From assembly GCA_902557155.1 (NCBI GenBank), contig CACDYR010000007.1, positions 1 through 56,949 on the forward strand: DNA of 56,949 bases. Direction: 5' to 3'. The notes beneath the pieces are model-generated. The model ran no database searches. It saw nothing but the letters and a program-made list of their open reading frames with translations, and was not told the origin of the DNA. A program made the position numbers and the translations under genes. The DNA comes from an uncultured Pelagibacteraceae bacterium. Lineage in GTDB: Bacteria > Pseudomonadota > Alphaproteobacteria > Pelagibacterales > Pelagibacteraceae. Shown here one piece after another: positions 8,817 to 18,754 of the stretch (positions are counted from its first letter, which is position 1; every line of letters begins with the position of its first letter).

Positions 8817-10724
8817 ATGAATTTAAAAAATCTAGCAATGTGGGGAATTATAGTTTTTTTAACTATAGGTCTTTATAACATGTTTAAAAATCCTCAGTCT
8901 AATATCAGAGGTGGAAATCAAATAATATTTTCAGATTTTTTAAATTCAGTTGAAAACGGTGAGGTTCTAAAAGTTGAGATCCAAGGAAATAACATTAAAG
9001 GTGTTTATTCAAATGGAAATTCCTTTTCAACCTATGCTCCCAATGATCCAAATCTAATAGAAAAATTATCAGAGAAAGGTGTAAGTATTTCAGCAGCACC
9101 TCTAGAAGAAAAAATGCCTTCATTGTTTGGTGTGCTCTTATCATGGTTTCCTATGTTACTGCTTATTGCAGTATGGATTTTCTTTATGAGACAAATGCAA
9201 GGTGGAAAAGGTGGAGCGATGGGTTTTGGGAAATCAAAAGCAAAAATGATGAACGAACTCAAAGGTAAAGTTACGTTCAACGATGTTGCTGGTGTAGAGG
9301 AAGCTAAAGAAGAAGTAGAAGAAATAGTAGAATTTTTAAAAGATCCAAAAAAATTTAGTAGGTTAGGTGGAAAAATTCCAAGAGGCGCTTTGCTTGTTGG
9401 TCCTCCAGGAACAGGTAAAACTTTATTAGCTAGAGCTATTGCAGGTGAAGCGGGTGTTCCGTTTTTCACTATTTCGGGTTCAGATTTTGTAGAGATGTTT
9501 GTTGGAGTAGGAGCCTCTAGAGTAAGAGACATGTTTGATCAAGGTAAGAAAAATTCTCCATGTATAATTTTTATTGATGAAATTGATGCTGTTGGAAGAA
9601 GTAGAGGAGCTGGTTTAGGTGGTGGAAATGATGAAAGAGAACAAACATTAAATCAGTTATTAGTTGAAATGGATGGTTTTGACACAAACGAAGGTGTTAT
9701 TATTATTGCTGCAACAAACAGACCAGATGTACTTGATCCAGCTTTGTTGCGACCAGGAAGATTTGATAGACAGGTAGTAGTTTCAAACCCAGATATTATT
9801 GGAAGAGAAAAAATTTTAAAAGTTCATGTGAAAAAAATAAAAATGGCACCAGATGTCAATTTAAGAACAATAGCAAGAGGTACACCTGGCTTTTCAGGAG
9901 CCGATCTTGCAAATCTGGTTAACGAAGCAGCCTTGTTAGCAGCAAGAAAAAATAAAAGAATTGTAACATTATTAGAATTTGAGGAAGCTAAAGATAAAGT
10001 AATGATGGGGGCTGAAAGACGGTCAATGGTTATGACTGAAGATGAGAAAAAACTCACAGCATACCATGAAGGAGGTCATGCTTTAGTATCTTTCAATATG
10101 CCAAGCTACGACCCAATACATAAAGCAACTATTATACCAAGAGGAAGAGCTCTTGGAATGGTAATGAATTTACCAGAGAGAGATAAACATGGTTACTCAA
10201 TAAAATATTTAAAGGCAAGATTGGCAGTTTGTTTTGGAGGTAGAGTTGCTGAAGAATTAATTTTTGGAAAAGACAATATATCTACAGGTGCAGGTGGAGG
10301 AAATGGTTCAGATATTAACCAAGCTACACAACTTGCGAGAGCCATGGTGACAAAATATGGTATGAGCGAAGAAATGGGCCCAGTGGAATATGGAGAAAAT
10401 CAAGAAGAAGTATTCTTAGGAAGATCGGTTACTCAAACTCAATCTGTTTCAGAGGAAGTTGCTCAAAAAATTGATAAAGAAATAAGAAAATTGGTTGATG
10501 AAGGATATAACCAAGCTAAGAAAATTTTGACAGAAAAAATAGATGACTTACATAAAATCGCCAAAGCTCTAATAACATACGAAACATTAACTGGTGAAGA
10601 AATAGAGAATATAATTAATAAAAATTTATATCCTAAGGATAAAGTTTCAGATAATCCAGAAACAAAAGATGATCAAGACTCAGCTCTGGGCGCTATGGGT
10701 TTGAAACCTAAAATTGTTCATTAA
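8817..10724 (+). CDS. ftsH: ATP-dependent zinc metalloprotease FtsH
   Basis: Membrane-bound AAA+ protease that degrades misfolded membrane proteins and regulators such as sigma-32. The 635 residues show a first membrane segment at about 6-22, a periplasmic domain, a second membrane segment at about 104-124, Walker A GPPGTGKT at 195-202, Walker [12 protein letters not shown], the pore and second-region-of-homology motifs, and the zinc site HEGGH at 417-421. All catalytic motifs are intact. It follows tilS by 63 bases, the common alphaproteobacterial order. rpoH, a known FtsH substrate in other bacteria, is 4.5 kb away. Confidence 0.97.
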   Translation: MNLKNLAMWGIIVFLTIGLYNMFKNPQSNIRGGNQIIFSDFLNSVENGEVLKVEIQGNNIKGVYSNGNSFSTYAPNDPNLIEKLSEKGVSISAAPLEEKMPSLFGVLLSWFPMLLLIAVWIFFMRQMQGGKGGAMGFGKSKAKMMNELKGKVTFNDVAGVEEAKEEVEEIVEFLKDPKKFSRLGGKIPRGALLVGPPGTGKTLLARAIAGEAGVPFFTISGSDFVEMFVGVGASRVRDMFDQGKKNSPCIIFIDEIDAVGRSRGAGLGGGNDEREQTLNQLLVEMDGFDTNEGVIIIAATNRPDVLDPALLRPGRFDRQVVVSNPDIIGREKILKVHVKKIKMAPDVNLRTIARGTPGFSGADLANLVNEAALLAARKNKRIVTLLEFEEAKDKVMMGAERRSMVMTEDEKKLTAYHEGGHALVSFNMPSYDPIHKATIIPRGRALGMVMNLPERDKHGYSIKYLKARLAVCFGGRVAEELIFGKDNISTGAGGGNGSDINQATQLARAMVTKYGMSEEMGPVEYGENQEEVFLGRSVTQTQSVSEEVAQKIDKEIRKLVDEGYNQAKKILTEKIDDLHKIAKALITYETLTGEEIENIINKNLYPKDKVSDNPETKDDQDSALGAMGLKPKIVH

Positions 10725-10730
10725 TAAATA

Positions 10731-11783
10731 ATGCAAAGATATTACACAAGAGCGTGTAATTTCTACTTTGGTAATCAGTCAAAAATTTTAGTAAATAAAA
10801 AAAAATCTATTCCGTTACATCAGATTAAAGAAATATCTTTTGACCATGTTGAGATTATTACAAGAAAAAAGATCAGAAGAATTTCTATAAATCAAGTCAA
10901 GAAATTACCAAATATCTTAAAAAAAAAAATAAATGCTGATATTAAAAAAATAAATTCAAAAAAAATAAATTTTTCTAATTTTAATTTTAAAAGAATTCCA
11001 AATATTTTAGGAGTATTAAATCTTACACCCGACAGCTTTTCTGATGGAGGAAAATTTAATAAAAAAAATAAGGGTATCACTCATGCTATTACTTTATACA
11101 AAAGTGGCGCATCTATAATAGATGTTGGTGGAGAGTCTACAAGACCAGGATCGAAGCCTGTAAATGAAAAGCAAGAATGGAATAGAATTAATAAGATATT
11201 AAAATTAATTGTAAAAAAAATACCAATATCTTTAGACACAAGAAAGTCTAGAATTATGGAAAATGGTATTAGGATGGGAGTTAAACTTATTAATGATGTT
11301 TCAGGGTTAAGTTATGATCCCAAAACAATAAATATTTTAAAAAAGTATAAAATTCCATTTGTAATACAGCATTCAGTTGGGACACCAGAAAATATGCAAA
11401 AGAAGGCGAAATATAAAAATGAATTATTAGATATATATGATTATTTTGAAGATAAGATTAATTTAATTAGGTCCAAGGGTATTAAACATAATAATATAAT
11501 TTTAGATCCTGGAATTGGATTTGGAAAAAATTTGAAACATAATATGAATCTTTTAAGAGGTGTTTCTATTTTTCATTCATTAGGTTTTCCTATACTAGTA
11601 GGAAATTCAAGAAAAAGATTTATTAAAGATATATCAAAAAAAAATGATAGCAAAACAAGGATCGGTGGAACTATGGCCTCATCAATATATCTTTTAATGC
11701 AAGGAATTCAGATTTTAAGAATTCATGATGTTAATGAAGTTAAGCAAGGAATTAAAGTTTTTAACGAGATAGTCAAAAATTAA
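10731..11783 (+). CDS. folP: Dihydropteroate synthase with N-terminal extension
   Basis: Condenses para-aminobenzoate with hydroxymethyl-dihydropterin diphosphate in folate synthesis. The TIM-barrel domain starts at about residue 86 with NILGVLNLTPDSFSDGG. It continues with GGESTRPGS, LDTRKS, ILDPGIGFGK and GNSRKRFI, all standard DHPS motifs. An extra N-terminal stretch of about 85 residues, basic and without a motif I recognise, makes the protein 350 residues against about 280 for a minimal enzyme. ftsH is 6 bases upstream, and the stop overlaps the glmM start. Confidence 0.9.
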   Translation: MQRYYTRACNFYFGNQSKILVNKKKSIPLHQIKEISFDHVEIITRKKIRRISINQVKKLPNILKKKINADIKKINSKKINFSNFNFKRIPNILGVLNLTPDSFSDGGKFNKKNKGITHAITLYKSGASIIDVGGESTRPGSKPVNEKQEWNRINKILKLIVKKIPISLDTRKSRIMENGIRMGVKLINDVSGLSYDPKTINILKKYKIPFVIQHSVGTPENMQKKAKYKNELLDIYDYFEDKINLIRSKGIKHNNIILDPGIGFGKNLKHNMNLLRGVSIFHSLGFPILVGNSRKRFIKDISKKNDSKTRIGGTMASSIYLLMQGIQILRIHDVNEVKQGIKVFNEIVKN

Positions 11784-13114
11784 TGACAAAAAAATATTTT
11801 GGAACAGATGGAATAAGAGGAGCGGTCAATAGTAAATATATTAATGGAGATATGTTCTTTAAATTTGGACTTGCTAGTGGAACATACTTTAAATCTCAAA
11901 AAAAAAGAAAACAAACAGCAATAATTGCGAAAGATACGAGATTGTCAGGATATACACTTGAGCCAGCTCTTGTTTCAGGTTTGGCTTCAGCTGGTATGCA
12001 TGTTTATACTCTAGGACCCCTACCAACTAATGGGCTGGCTATGCTAACAAAAGAAATGAAGGCTAATATGGGTATAATGATCACTGCCTCTCACAATCCA
12101 CATTTTGACAATGGTTTAAAATTGTTTGGTCCTGATGGAATGAAATTATCAGATAAAATAGAAAAAAAAATTGAGGGACTTATAGATAAGAAAATTACAA
12201 ATAACCTTTCGCATTCTGATAAACTAGGAAGAGTTAAAAGATTAGAAACAGGTACCAAAAAATATATTAAAATATTAAAAAAAAATTTCACTAAAGAGTT
12301 CAATTTAAGAGGACTAAGAATAGTAATCGATTGTGCAAATGGCGCTGGTTATAAGGCAGGTCCTGAATTATTGAAATCATTAGGAGCTAAAGTCATAGCA
12401 ATAGGAATTAAACCAAATGGTTTAAACATTAATAAAAAATGTGGATCAACTTTTCCAAGAAAAATCAGATCTGCTGTAAAAAAATATAAAGCACATATTG
12501 GAATATCTTTAGATGGGGATGCTGACAGAATTATAATGTGTGATGAAAAAAGCAATATAATAGATGGAGATCAAATTATAGCTGCTTTAGCAACAAGATG
12601 GAAAAATAAAAAAATGTTAAAAGGGGGAGTTGTTGGAACATTAATGTCAAATTATGGGTTAGAAAAATATTTTAAATCAAGAGGAATAAAATTTTTAAGG
12701 GCAAATGTTGGAGATAGATATGTTAAAGAAAAAATGCAGAAATATAATTTTAATTTAGGTGGTGAACAATCAGGACATATTATTTTAGGTAAATTTGCAA
12801 CCACAGGAGATGGTTTGCTAGTAGCTTTAGAAGCTCTTTTTGCTTTAAGAAAAGGAAAAAAGGCAAGTGAGTTTTTTGATCAATTTAAGAAAACACCTCA
12901 GCTTTTAGAAAATATCGAGGTTAAAGATAAAAATATAATTAATAAACCAGAGATAAAAAAAATCATAAAAAATGCAGATAAATTAATTAAAGGTAATGGA
13001 AGAATTTTAGTAAGAAAATCAGGAACAGAATCTAAAATAAGAGTAATGGGAGAAAGTGAAAATAAAGCTCTTTTATACAAATGTGTAAATATGATTAAAA
13101 AAAAAATTAAATAA
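11783..13114 (+). CDS. glmM: Phosphoglucosamine mutase GlmM
   Basis: Interconverts glucosamine-6-phosphate and glucosamine-1-phosphate for UDP-GlcNAc synthesis. The 443 residues begin with the family-typical KKYFGTDGIRGAVN. The phosphoserine loop ITASHNPHFDNG carries the active S103. The metal loop reads SLDGDADR, the sugar-binding loop GGEQSGHII, and the phosphate-binding loop RKSGTESKIRVM. All motifs are intact. It overlaps folP by one base and is followed 1 base later by thiD, as part of a tightly coupled run. Confidence 0.96.
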   Translation: MTKKYFGTDGIRGAVNSKYINGDMFFKFGLASGTYFKSQKKRKQTAIIAKDTRLSGYTLEPALVSGLASAGMHVYTLGPLPTNGLAMLTKEMKANMGIMITASHNPHFDNGLKLFGPDGMKLSDKIEKKIEGLIDKKITNNLSHSDKLGRVKRLETGTKKYIKILKKNFTKEFNLRGLRIVIDCANGAGYKAGPELLKSLGAKVIAIGIKPNGLNINKKCGSTFPRKIRSAVKKYKAHIGISLDGDADRIIMCDEKSNIIDGDQIIAALATRWKNKKMLKGGVVGTLMSNYGLEKYFKSRGIKFLRANVGDRYVKEKMQKYNFNLGGEQSGHIILGKFATTGDGLLVALEALFALRKGKKASEFFDQFKKTPQLLENIEVKDKNIINKPEIKKIIKNADKLIKGNGRILVRKSGTESKIRVMGESENKALLYKCVNMIKKKIK

Positions 13115-13115
13115 A

Positions 13116-13928
13116 TTGAAACCAAAGTCTAAAATTTTAATTATTGCAGGATCTGATTCATCTGGTGGAGCAGGTATTCAAGCTGATATAAAAACGGTTA
13201 CTGCTCTAGGCTCTTATGCAATGACAGCAATAACTGCAGTCACATCCCAAAATACTACAGGTGTAAAATCAATTATTGGGATACATCCAAAAGAAATTTT
13301 TAATCAAATAATTTATAGTTGTAAAGATATAAGGCCTGATGCAATAAAAATTGGTATGCTGCATTCTTCAGAGGTTATTAGAATCGTATTAAAAGCTTTA
13401 AATAAAATTAAAGTTAAAAAAATTGTATTAGATCCAGTGATGGTTGCTAAAGGAGGTGCTAAACTGATAGATAGTAAAGCTATTCAATTATTGAAATTAA
13501 AACTAATTAAAAAAGTATCACTTATTACTCCTAATGTCCTTGAAGCAGAAATTTTAACTAAAACAAAAATTATAACAAAGGAGGATATGATTTTTGCTGC
13601 AAATAAACTTATAGGATTAGGAGCTAAAAATGTACTTATAAAAGGTGGTCATTTAAAACATAAAAATGTAATAGATATTTTAATAAACAAAAAAGACATA
13701 AAGATCTTCAAAAGTGAGCGTTACAAAACAAAGAATACCCATGGTACAGGTTGTACATTATCTAGCTCAGTTACAACTTTTTTATCATGTGGAAAAACAG
13801 TAAAGAAATCTTGTGAGCTTGGAATTAAGTATGTAAATTCTGCAATTAAATCAAACCCGAAATATGGAAAAGGTCATGGCCCAATTAACCATCTCACTTC
13901 CTTAAAAGTAAACAGAAAATTTAAATAA
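13116..13928 (+). CDS. thiD: Hydroxymethylpyrimidine (phosphate) kinase ThiD
   Basis: Ribokinase-fold kinase that phosphorylates HMP/HMP-P for thiamine synthesis. The N-terminus [18 protein letters not shown] is the diagnostic family signature. The anion-hole motif is [12 protein letters not shown] near residue 205, with the catalytic Asp expected in the equivalent of the GTGD loop, here GTGC as in ThiD enzymes. Length is 270 residues. Translation starts at TTG 13116, immediately after glmM. There is no room for a TPP riboswitch upstream. SAR11 bacteria are known for incomplete thiamine synthesis and HMP dependence, which fits a salvage kinase. Confidence 0.9.
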   Translation: MKPKSKILIIAGSDSSGGAGIQADIKTVTALGSYAMTAITAVTSQNTTGVKSIIGIHPKEIFNQIIYSCKDIRPDAIKIGMLHSSEVIRIVLKALNKIKVKKIVLDPVMVAKGGAKLIDSKAIQLLKLKLIKKVSLITPNVLEAEILTKTKIITKEDMIFAANKLIGLGAKNVLIKGGHLKHKNVIDILINKKDIKIFKSERYKTKNTHGTGCTLSSSVTTFLSCGKTVKKSCELGIKYVNSAIKSNPKYGKGHGPINHLTSLKVNRKFK

Positions 13929-15220
13929 TGAAAAATATAGTCGTTGTTGGATCTCAATGGGGTGACGAAGGTAAAGGAAAAATTGTTGATTGGTTATCTG
14001 AACAGGCTGATGTAGTAATAAGGTTTCAAGGAGGTCATAATGCTGGCCATACTTTAGTGATTGATGGTGTTACTTATAAATTGAGATTATTACCATCCGG
14101 AATAGTTAGAAAAGGCAAAATATCAATTATTGGCAACGGTGTTGTCGTAGATCCATGGGCTTTATTAGAGGAAATAGAAGAAATAAAATCTAAAGGTGTA
14201 GAAGTAAATGTAAATAATTTTATTATTTCGGAGTCCGCAAATTTAATTTTGCCTTTTCATAGAGAAATGGATGAGATTAGAGAGGATGCAGCAGGAAAAA
14301 GTAAAATAGGAACTACAAGACGTGGAATCGGACCAGCATATGAGGATAAAGTTGGAAGAAGATCTATAAGAGTTATGGATCTAAGATCTGAAAAAAATTT
14401 AGATCAAAGACTCGACTCTGTACTAGTTCATCATAATGCAATTAGAAAAGGCCTAGGAAAAAAAATTTTTGAAAAAGATCAGCTTAAATCTGATTTGCTT
14501 AAAATAGCTCCTAAAATATTAGAATTTTCTCAGCCAGTTTGGCTAAAGATTGATCAATTTAAAAAACAAAAAAAGAGAATTTTATTCGAAGGAGCCCAAG
14601 GTATTTTACTTGATGTTGATCATGGAACTTATCCTTTTGTAACTTCATCTAATACTGTTGCCTCAAGCGCAGCTACAGGAACTGGTTGTGGCCCAAATTC
14701 GATTAATTATGTTCTTGGAATTACAAAAGCTTATACAACAAGAGTTGGGGAAGGTCCTTTTCCTACAGAGTTAACAGATGATGTTGGTGAACTTTTAGTA
14801 ACACGTGGAAAAGAATTTGGAACTGTTACAAGTAGAAAAAGAAGATGCGGATGGTTTGATGGTGTTTTGGTAAGGCAAACTATTAAAGTTTCAGGTATTG
14901 ATGGTATCGCTTTAACGAAATTAGATGTACTCGATGAATTAGATGAAATTAAAATGTGCGTTGCTTATGAGCTTGATGGTAAAAGATTAGATTATTTACC
15001 TGCTGCTGTAGAAGATCAAATAAAAATAAAACCAATTTATGAAACTTTTCCAGGATGGAAAGTTTCTACAAATGGAGTTAAAAATCTGGACTCATTACCT
15101 GAAAATGCAAAAAAATATATTTTTGCTGTTGAAGATTTTATTGGTGCAAAAGTATCAAGTATATCAACTAGTCCAGAAAGAGATGATACTATTTTAATTG
15201 AAAACCCTTTTGAAGTTTAG
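13928..15220 (+). CDS. purA: Adenylosuccinate synthetase PurA
   Basis: Catalyses the first committed step from IMP to AMP using GTP and aspartate. The 430 residues carry the GTP-binding loop [16 protein letters not shown] at the N-terminus, [10 protein letters not shown], the [15 protein letters not shown] loop, [22 protein letters not shown] and [11 protein letters not shown]. All are intact and canonical. The gene overlaps thiD by one base. Its TAG stop overlaps the rpoH stop on the other strand (4-base convergent overlap). Confidence 0.97.
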   Translation: MKNIVVVGSQWGDEGKGKIVDWLSEQADVVIRFQGGHNAGHTLVIDGVTYKLRLLPSGIVRKGKISIIGNGVVVDPWALLEEIEEIKSKGVEVNVNNFIISESANLILPFHREMDEIREDAAGKSKIGTTRRGIGPAYEDKVGRRSIRVMDLRSEKNLDQRLDSVLVHHNAIRKGLGKKIFEKDQLKSDLLKIAPKILEFSQPVWLKIDQFKKQKKRILFEGAQGILLDVDHGTYPFVTSSNTVASSAATGTGCGPNSINYVLGITKAYTTRVGEGPFPTELTDDVGELLVTRGKEFGTVTSRKRRCGWFDGVLVRQTIKVSGIDGIALTKLDVLDELDEIKMCVAYELDGKRLDYLPAAVEDQIKIKPIYETFPGWKVSTNGVKNLDSLPENAKKYIFAVEDFIGAKVSSISTSPERDDTILIENPFEV

Positions 15221-16110
15221 TTTGCGGGTAAAAGATTTTTTGATTTAGCTAATAGTAGCATGTGCTTTTGGAGTTTTTCAAATGCTTTATTTTCTATTTG
15301 TCTAACTCTTTCTCTGCTAATTTTATATTTTTTACTTAAATCTTCTAGTGTAGTTGGGTCATCATTTAGTCTTCTTGAGTATAAAATTTCTCTTTCTCTA
15401 TCGTTAAGAACTTTAATAGAGTCTTTTAATAAATCTTTTCTTTGTTCCATTTCCTCGTGGTGAGCAAATTTTAAGTCATGATCAAGTTCTTTATCAACCA
15501 ACCAGTCTTGCCATTCATCGCCATCTTCCCCAACTTGAGCATTTAGCGAGAACTCCTTCCCAGAAAGTCTTCTATTCATTGAAACGACTTCTTCTTTACT
15601 TACATCGAGCTTATTAGCTATATGATCAACGTGCTCATCTCTTAAGTCACCTTCAGTTTCTGGAGAAATTTGATTTTTAATTTTCTTTAGATTAAAAAAT
15701 AATTTTTTTTGAGCAGTAGTAGTTCCAATTTTGACAAGACTCCAAGATCTTAAAATATATTCTTGAATAGAAGCTTTAATCCACCACATTGCATAAGTTG
15801 CTAATCTAAAACCTTTTTCTGGTTCAAATTTCTTTACAGCTTGCATAAGACCCACATTTCCCTCTGAAATCATTTCATTAATGGGCAAACCATATCCTTT
15901 GTAGCCCATAGCAATCTTTGCAACTAATCTTAAGTGACTAGTGACTAGTTTTTCTGCAGCTTTAATATTGCCAGTCGTTTTCCAGTTTTTTGCTAGCATA
16001 TATTCCTCTTCTGCAGCTAACATCGGAAATTTTTTAATCTGCTCTAAATATACAGATAGTCCACCTTCATTAGAAAGGGTTGGCAGATTGTTGCTCATTG
16101 TTGTGCTCAT
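15217..16110 (-). CDS. rpoH: RNA polymerase heat-shock sigma factor RpoH (sigma-32)
   Basis: Sigma-70-family factor of 297 residues. Region 2 contains [39 protein letters not shown] and [20 protein letters not shown]. The adjacent QKKLFFNL segment is the RpoH box typical of sigma-32. Region 4 with [12 protein letters not shown] and [16 protein letters not shown] is at the C-terminus. There is no region 1.1, which separates it from RpoD. It is transcribed leftward after rluD (41-base gap). Met-5 is an alternative start. Confidence 0.93.
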   Translation of the reverse strand: MSTTMSNNLPTLSNEGGLSVYLEQIKKFPMLAAEEEYMLAKNWKTTGNIKAAEKLVTSHLRLVAKIAMGYKGYGLPINEMISEGNVGLMQAVKKFEPEKGFRLATYAMWWIKASIQEYILRSWSLVKIGTTTAQKKLFFNLKKIKNQISPETEGDLRDEHVDHIANKLDVSKEEVVSMNRRLSGKEFSLNAQVGEDGDEWQDWLVDKELDHDLKFAHHEEMEQRKDLLKDSIKVLNDREREILYSRRLNDDPTTLEDLSKKYKISRERVRQIENKAFEKLQKHMLLLAKSKNLLPAN

Positions 16111-16151
16111 AGGAGTGTTTATTTAATTAATTATACCTATTTTTCAATAAT

Positions 16152-17132
16152 TTATTCTTCAGTGTTTCTAAGCATTTTTAGAATATTATTAAGATCTTGT
16201 GGCAAAAGTGAGGAAAAAATCATCTCTTTCTTAGTACGTGGATGTATAAATCCTAAAGTTTTTGCATGCAGGAATTGTCTATTTAATTTAGTAATTGAAT
16301 TTTGGATATCAAAATCAATATTTTTTAATTTTTTATATTTTTTTTTATATTTGTCATCTCCAACTAGACTATTACCTTTAAAGTTCATATGAACTCTTAT
16401 CTGATGTGTTCTTCCTGTTTCTAATTTACATTCAACCAAACTTAAAGTTGGTGTTTTTTGATTTTCAAAAATTTCAAGTGTTTTATAATTTGTTATAGCT
16501 TTCTTACCTTTAGAACTACTAACTTCCATTAGCTGTCTATTTTTTGAACTACGAGTTATAAATGTTTCAATCCTCCCTGAGGATGGTCTTAATTTTCCCC
16601 ATATTAAAAGTTGGTACTCTCTTATAATTGTATGATCACTAAATTGTTTTGATAAATTTTCATGAGTTTCATTGTTTTTTGCAATTACAACTAAACCAGA
16701 TGTGTTTTTATCAATTCTATGAACAATACCAGGTCTTAACTCGTCACCTATATTTGATAAAGAATCCTTGTCATAATGCATCAATGCATTAACAATTGTT
16801 TTATCATAATTTCCAGCTCCTGGATGCATGATTATTCCGGCAGGTTTATTAATTACTAATAGATCATCATCTTCGTATATTATTTCTAATTTAAATTCGT
16901 AAGGTTTAAGGGATGCTATTTCAGGCTCTGGAATTTTAAGATTTATAGTATCACCAATTGAGACTTTTTTTGACGGACTTTTAATTATTTCATTATTTAG
17001 TGTTAACTTTTCTTTTAAAATTAAATTTTTAATCCTAGTTCTACTAATTAATTCCTCTCTTTTGTTAATTAAAACATCAACCCTTAAATTCTTCTCATCC
17101 TCTTTGACTATAAAATTAATGTTTTTTTCCAT
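16152..17132 (-). CDS. rluD: Ribosomal large-subunit pseudouridine synthase, RluD family
   Basis: RluA/RluD-family enzyme of 326 residues expected to modify 23S rRNA. An N-terminal S4-like RNA-binding region (about 15-70, SRTRIKNLILKEKLTLNN) is followed by the catalytic domain with DDLLVINKPAGIIMHPG and the active-site motif PGIVHRIDKNTSGLVVIAK, whose Asp is the nucleophile. The later motif ECKLETGRTHQIRVHM is also standard. It is followed by rpoH on the same strand and diverges from tRNA-Arg, a 23-base gap away. Confidence 0.92.
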   Translation of the reverse strand: MEKNINFIVKEDEKNLRVDVLINKREELISRTRIKNLILKEKLTLNNEIIKSPSKKVSIGDTINLKIPEPEIASLKPYEFKLEIIYEDDDLLVINKPAGIIMHPGAGNYDKTIVNALMHYDKDSLSNIGDELRPGIVHRIDKNTSGLVVIAKNNETHENLSKQFSDHTIIREYQLLIWGKLRPSSGRIETFITRSSKNRQLMEVSSSKGKKAITNYKTLEIFENQKTPTLSLVECKLETGRTHQIRVHMNFKGNSLVGDDKYKKKYKKLKNIDFDIQNSITKLNRQFLHAKTLGFIHPRTKKEMIFSSLLPQDLNNILKMLRNTEE

Positions 17133-17136
17133 AAAA

Positions 17137-17142
17137 TATAAT
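17137..17142 (+). promoter_or_regulatory. Candidate -10 element for tRNA-Arg
   Basis: A perfect TATAAT lies 13 bases before the first base of the tRNA, so transcription would begin a few bases upstream of it. A good -35 match at the expected distance is not evident (AT-rich only). The element sits in the rluD-tRNA gap. Confidence 0.4.
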
Positions 17143-17155
17143 ATTAATACTATAT

Positions 17156-17232
17156 GCGCTTGTAGCTCAACTGGATAGAGCGCCTGACTTCGGATCAGGA
17201 GGTTCTGGGTTCGACTCCTAGCAGGCGCACCA
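17156..17232 (+). tRNA. tRNA-Arg(UCG)
   Basis: A 77-base cloverleaf with CCA encoded. The acceptor stem GCGCTTG/CAGGCGC pairs fully (one G-T). The D arm is TAGCTCAACTGGATAGAGCG. The anticodon stem CCTGA/TCAGG has loop CTTCGGA, giving anticodon TCG (UCG), which reads CGA and other CGN Arg codons by wobble. The T arm contains GGTTCGACTCC. It lies on the + strand between two - strand genes and ends 3 bases before the 3' end of the ABC permease gene. Confidence 0.97.
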
Positions 17233-17234
17233 AT

Positions 17235-18026
17235 TTATTCTCCCATGTTTATCAAAGTTCCTTTTTCTCTTGCCTTATCGAAAGAGTAATAAAATACGGA
17301 TATTGATAAAATTAAATAAAACCCATTAAGATAGACTGCATTTATTATATTTTCATAATTGACTGTTCCATTAACTAAAATATTTCTAGTCTCCTCAAAA
17401 ATATATACTAATGGCAATGCGAAAGCGATTGATTGGAATATTTCTGGTAATATTTCAACTGGGTAGTATATACAGCCAAAAGGTGCTAACAAAAACATTG
17501 TAGACCATGCAATATTTTCAAAAGATGGACCAAATCTTAATAATCCTGCTGACACAAGTAGACCAAGCGTAATTCCAAATAAATATAAACTTAAGAAAAG
17601 AAAAGCCAAAGGAAGACCAAGTTTTAACAATGAAATTCCAAACAATGGAGAAGTCAATAGTATAGCCGGGATTAAACCAATTAATGCTCTAATTAAAGCA
17701 GTTAAAACTAGAGAGACAATTATCTCACTAATTTTCATTGGTGCAATAAATAAGTTTGTAAAATTTCTGCTCCAAATTTCCTCCAAAAATAACATATTAA
17801 AGCCAATACTGGTTCTAAATAAAAAATCATAAAGAATTGCACATGAAAGAATAACTCCTACCGCACCACTGTAGTAAGTACTATGAGCTGCAAAAAAATT
17901 AGAAATAAATCCCCAGAGAGTAATTTGAATTGAAGGCCAATAAATTAAGTCTAATATTCTTGGAAATGATCTAGTTATTAAATAAAAGTGTCTTAAAAAA
18001 AGACCATAAATTCTCATTAAATTCAT
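17235..18026 (-). CDS. ABC-2-type transporter permease
   Basis: Integral membrane protein of 263 residues with about six hydrophobic segments and the ABC-2 layout: a short N-terminal cytoplasmic part, then helices around 25-45, 55-75, 100-130, 140-165, 170-195 and 230-250. The conserved APFGCIYYPVEILPEIFQSIAFALPLVYIFEETR block, with its proline-rich turn and late helix, is typical of the ABC2_membrane family (drug, polysaccharide or lipid exporters). It starts 2 bases after the ATPase gene ends, so the two form one exporter. The substrate cannot be told from the sequence. Confidence 0.82.
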   Translation of the reverse strand: MNLMRIYGLFLRHFYLITRSFPRILDLIYWPSIQITLWGFISNFFAAHSTYYSGAVGVILSCAILYDFLFRTSIGFNMLFLEEIWSRNFTNLFIAPMKISEIIVSLVLTALIRALIGLIPAILLTSPLFGISLLKLGLPLAFLFLSLYLFGITLGLLVSAGLLRFGPSFENIAWSTMFLLAPFGCIYYPVEILPEIFQSIAFALPLVYIFEETRNILVNGTVNYENIINAVYLNGFYLILSISVFYYSFDKAREKGTLINMGE

Positions 18027-18028
18027 TT

Positions 18029-18754
18029 TTATTTTCTCGCAATTTCTAAAAATACTTCTTCTAAATTTCTTCTTCCATACTTTGTTATTAACTCTTCAGG
18101 AGTTCCTCTATCCACTATTAAACCATCTTTCATCATTAAAACAGAACTACATAATCTGTTTACTTCTTCCATATTATGAGAGGCAAGCAAAACTGATATT
18201 TTTTTTTCCTTTTTGTATTCTTCTAAAAACGATCTTACAAAATCACCAGTTTCAGGATCTAATGAGGCAGTAGGTTCATCCAACAAAAGTACCGTTGGAT
18301 CATTTATTAAAGCTTTAGCAAGACTTACCCTGTTTTTTTGTCCAGAAGAAAGTTCTCCTGTAATTTTGTTTAAAAGGTCTTTTAATCTAAGTTTATTTGC
18401 AAGGTGATCTATTCGGTCATTTAAATTTTGAATATTATATAATTTTCCATAAACAATTAAATTTTGTTTAACTTTAAGTTTTTTAGGTAATTCAATATAT
18501 GGTGAAATAAAATTCATTTTGTGAAGAAGTGAGATTTTGTTTTTTTCAATATTTTCTCCGTTGATTAAAACCTCACCACTACTTGGTTTTAATAATCCTA
18601 AAATCATTCCAATAGTTGTAGTTTTTCCACATCCATTAGGTCCCAATAAACCAACCATTTCATTTTCATTAATTTTAAAATTTATATTAGTTACTGCTAC
18701 TTTATCTTTATATTTTTTTGATAGATTTATTACTTCAATAGAATTTGTCATCAA
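18029..18754 (-). CDS. ABC transporter ATP-binding protein (ABC-2 exporter)
   Basis: Nucleotide-binding domain of 241 residues. Walker A is GPNGCGKTTT near residue 39, the signature is LSSGQKNRVSLAKALI, Walker B is VLLLDEPTASLDP, and the switch His lies in LASHNMEEV. It belongs to the CcmA/DrrA-like group that pairs with ABC-2 permeases. The C-terminus ends soon after the His switch and lacks a long extension. The start overlaps the end of the Sua5-like gene by 4 bases. It forms a functional pair with the permease downstream. Confidence 0.88.
   Translation of the reverse strand: MMTNSIEVINLSKKYKDKVAVTNINFKINENEMVGLLGPNGCGKTTTIGMILGLLKPSSGEVLINGENIEKNKISLLHKMNFISPYIELPKKLKVKQNLIVYGKLYNIQNLNDRIDHLANKLRLKDLLNKITGELSSGQKNRVSLAKALINDPTVLLLDEPTASLDPETGDFVRSFLEEYKKEKKISVLLASHNMEEVNRLCSSVLMMKDGLIVDRGTPEELITKYGRRNLEEVFLEIARK

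Noticed and set aside
9032..9532. 166-codon open frame on the - strand inside ftsH
   Set aside because: It lies wholly within the conserved AAA domain of ftsH and has shadow-like composition; no independent start signal or homology.
13100..13130. TPP riboswitch ahead of thiD
   Set aside because: thiD starts 1 base after glmM, and no THI-box sequence is present there.
17156..17232. tRNA-Arg as a second integration hotspot
   Set aside because: No partial copies of its 3' end and no accessory genes are seen near it; both neighbours are ordinary.
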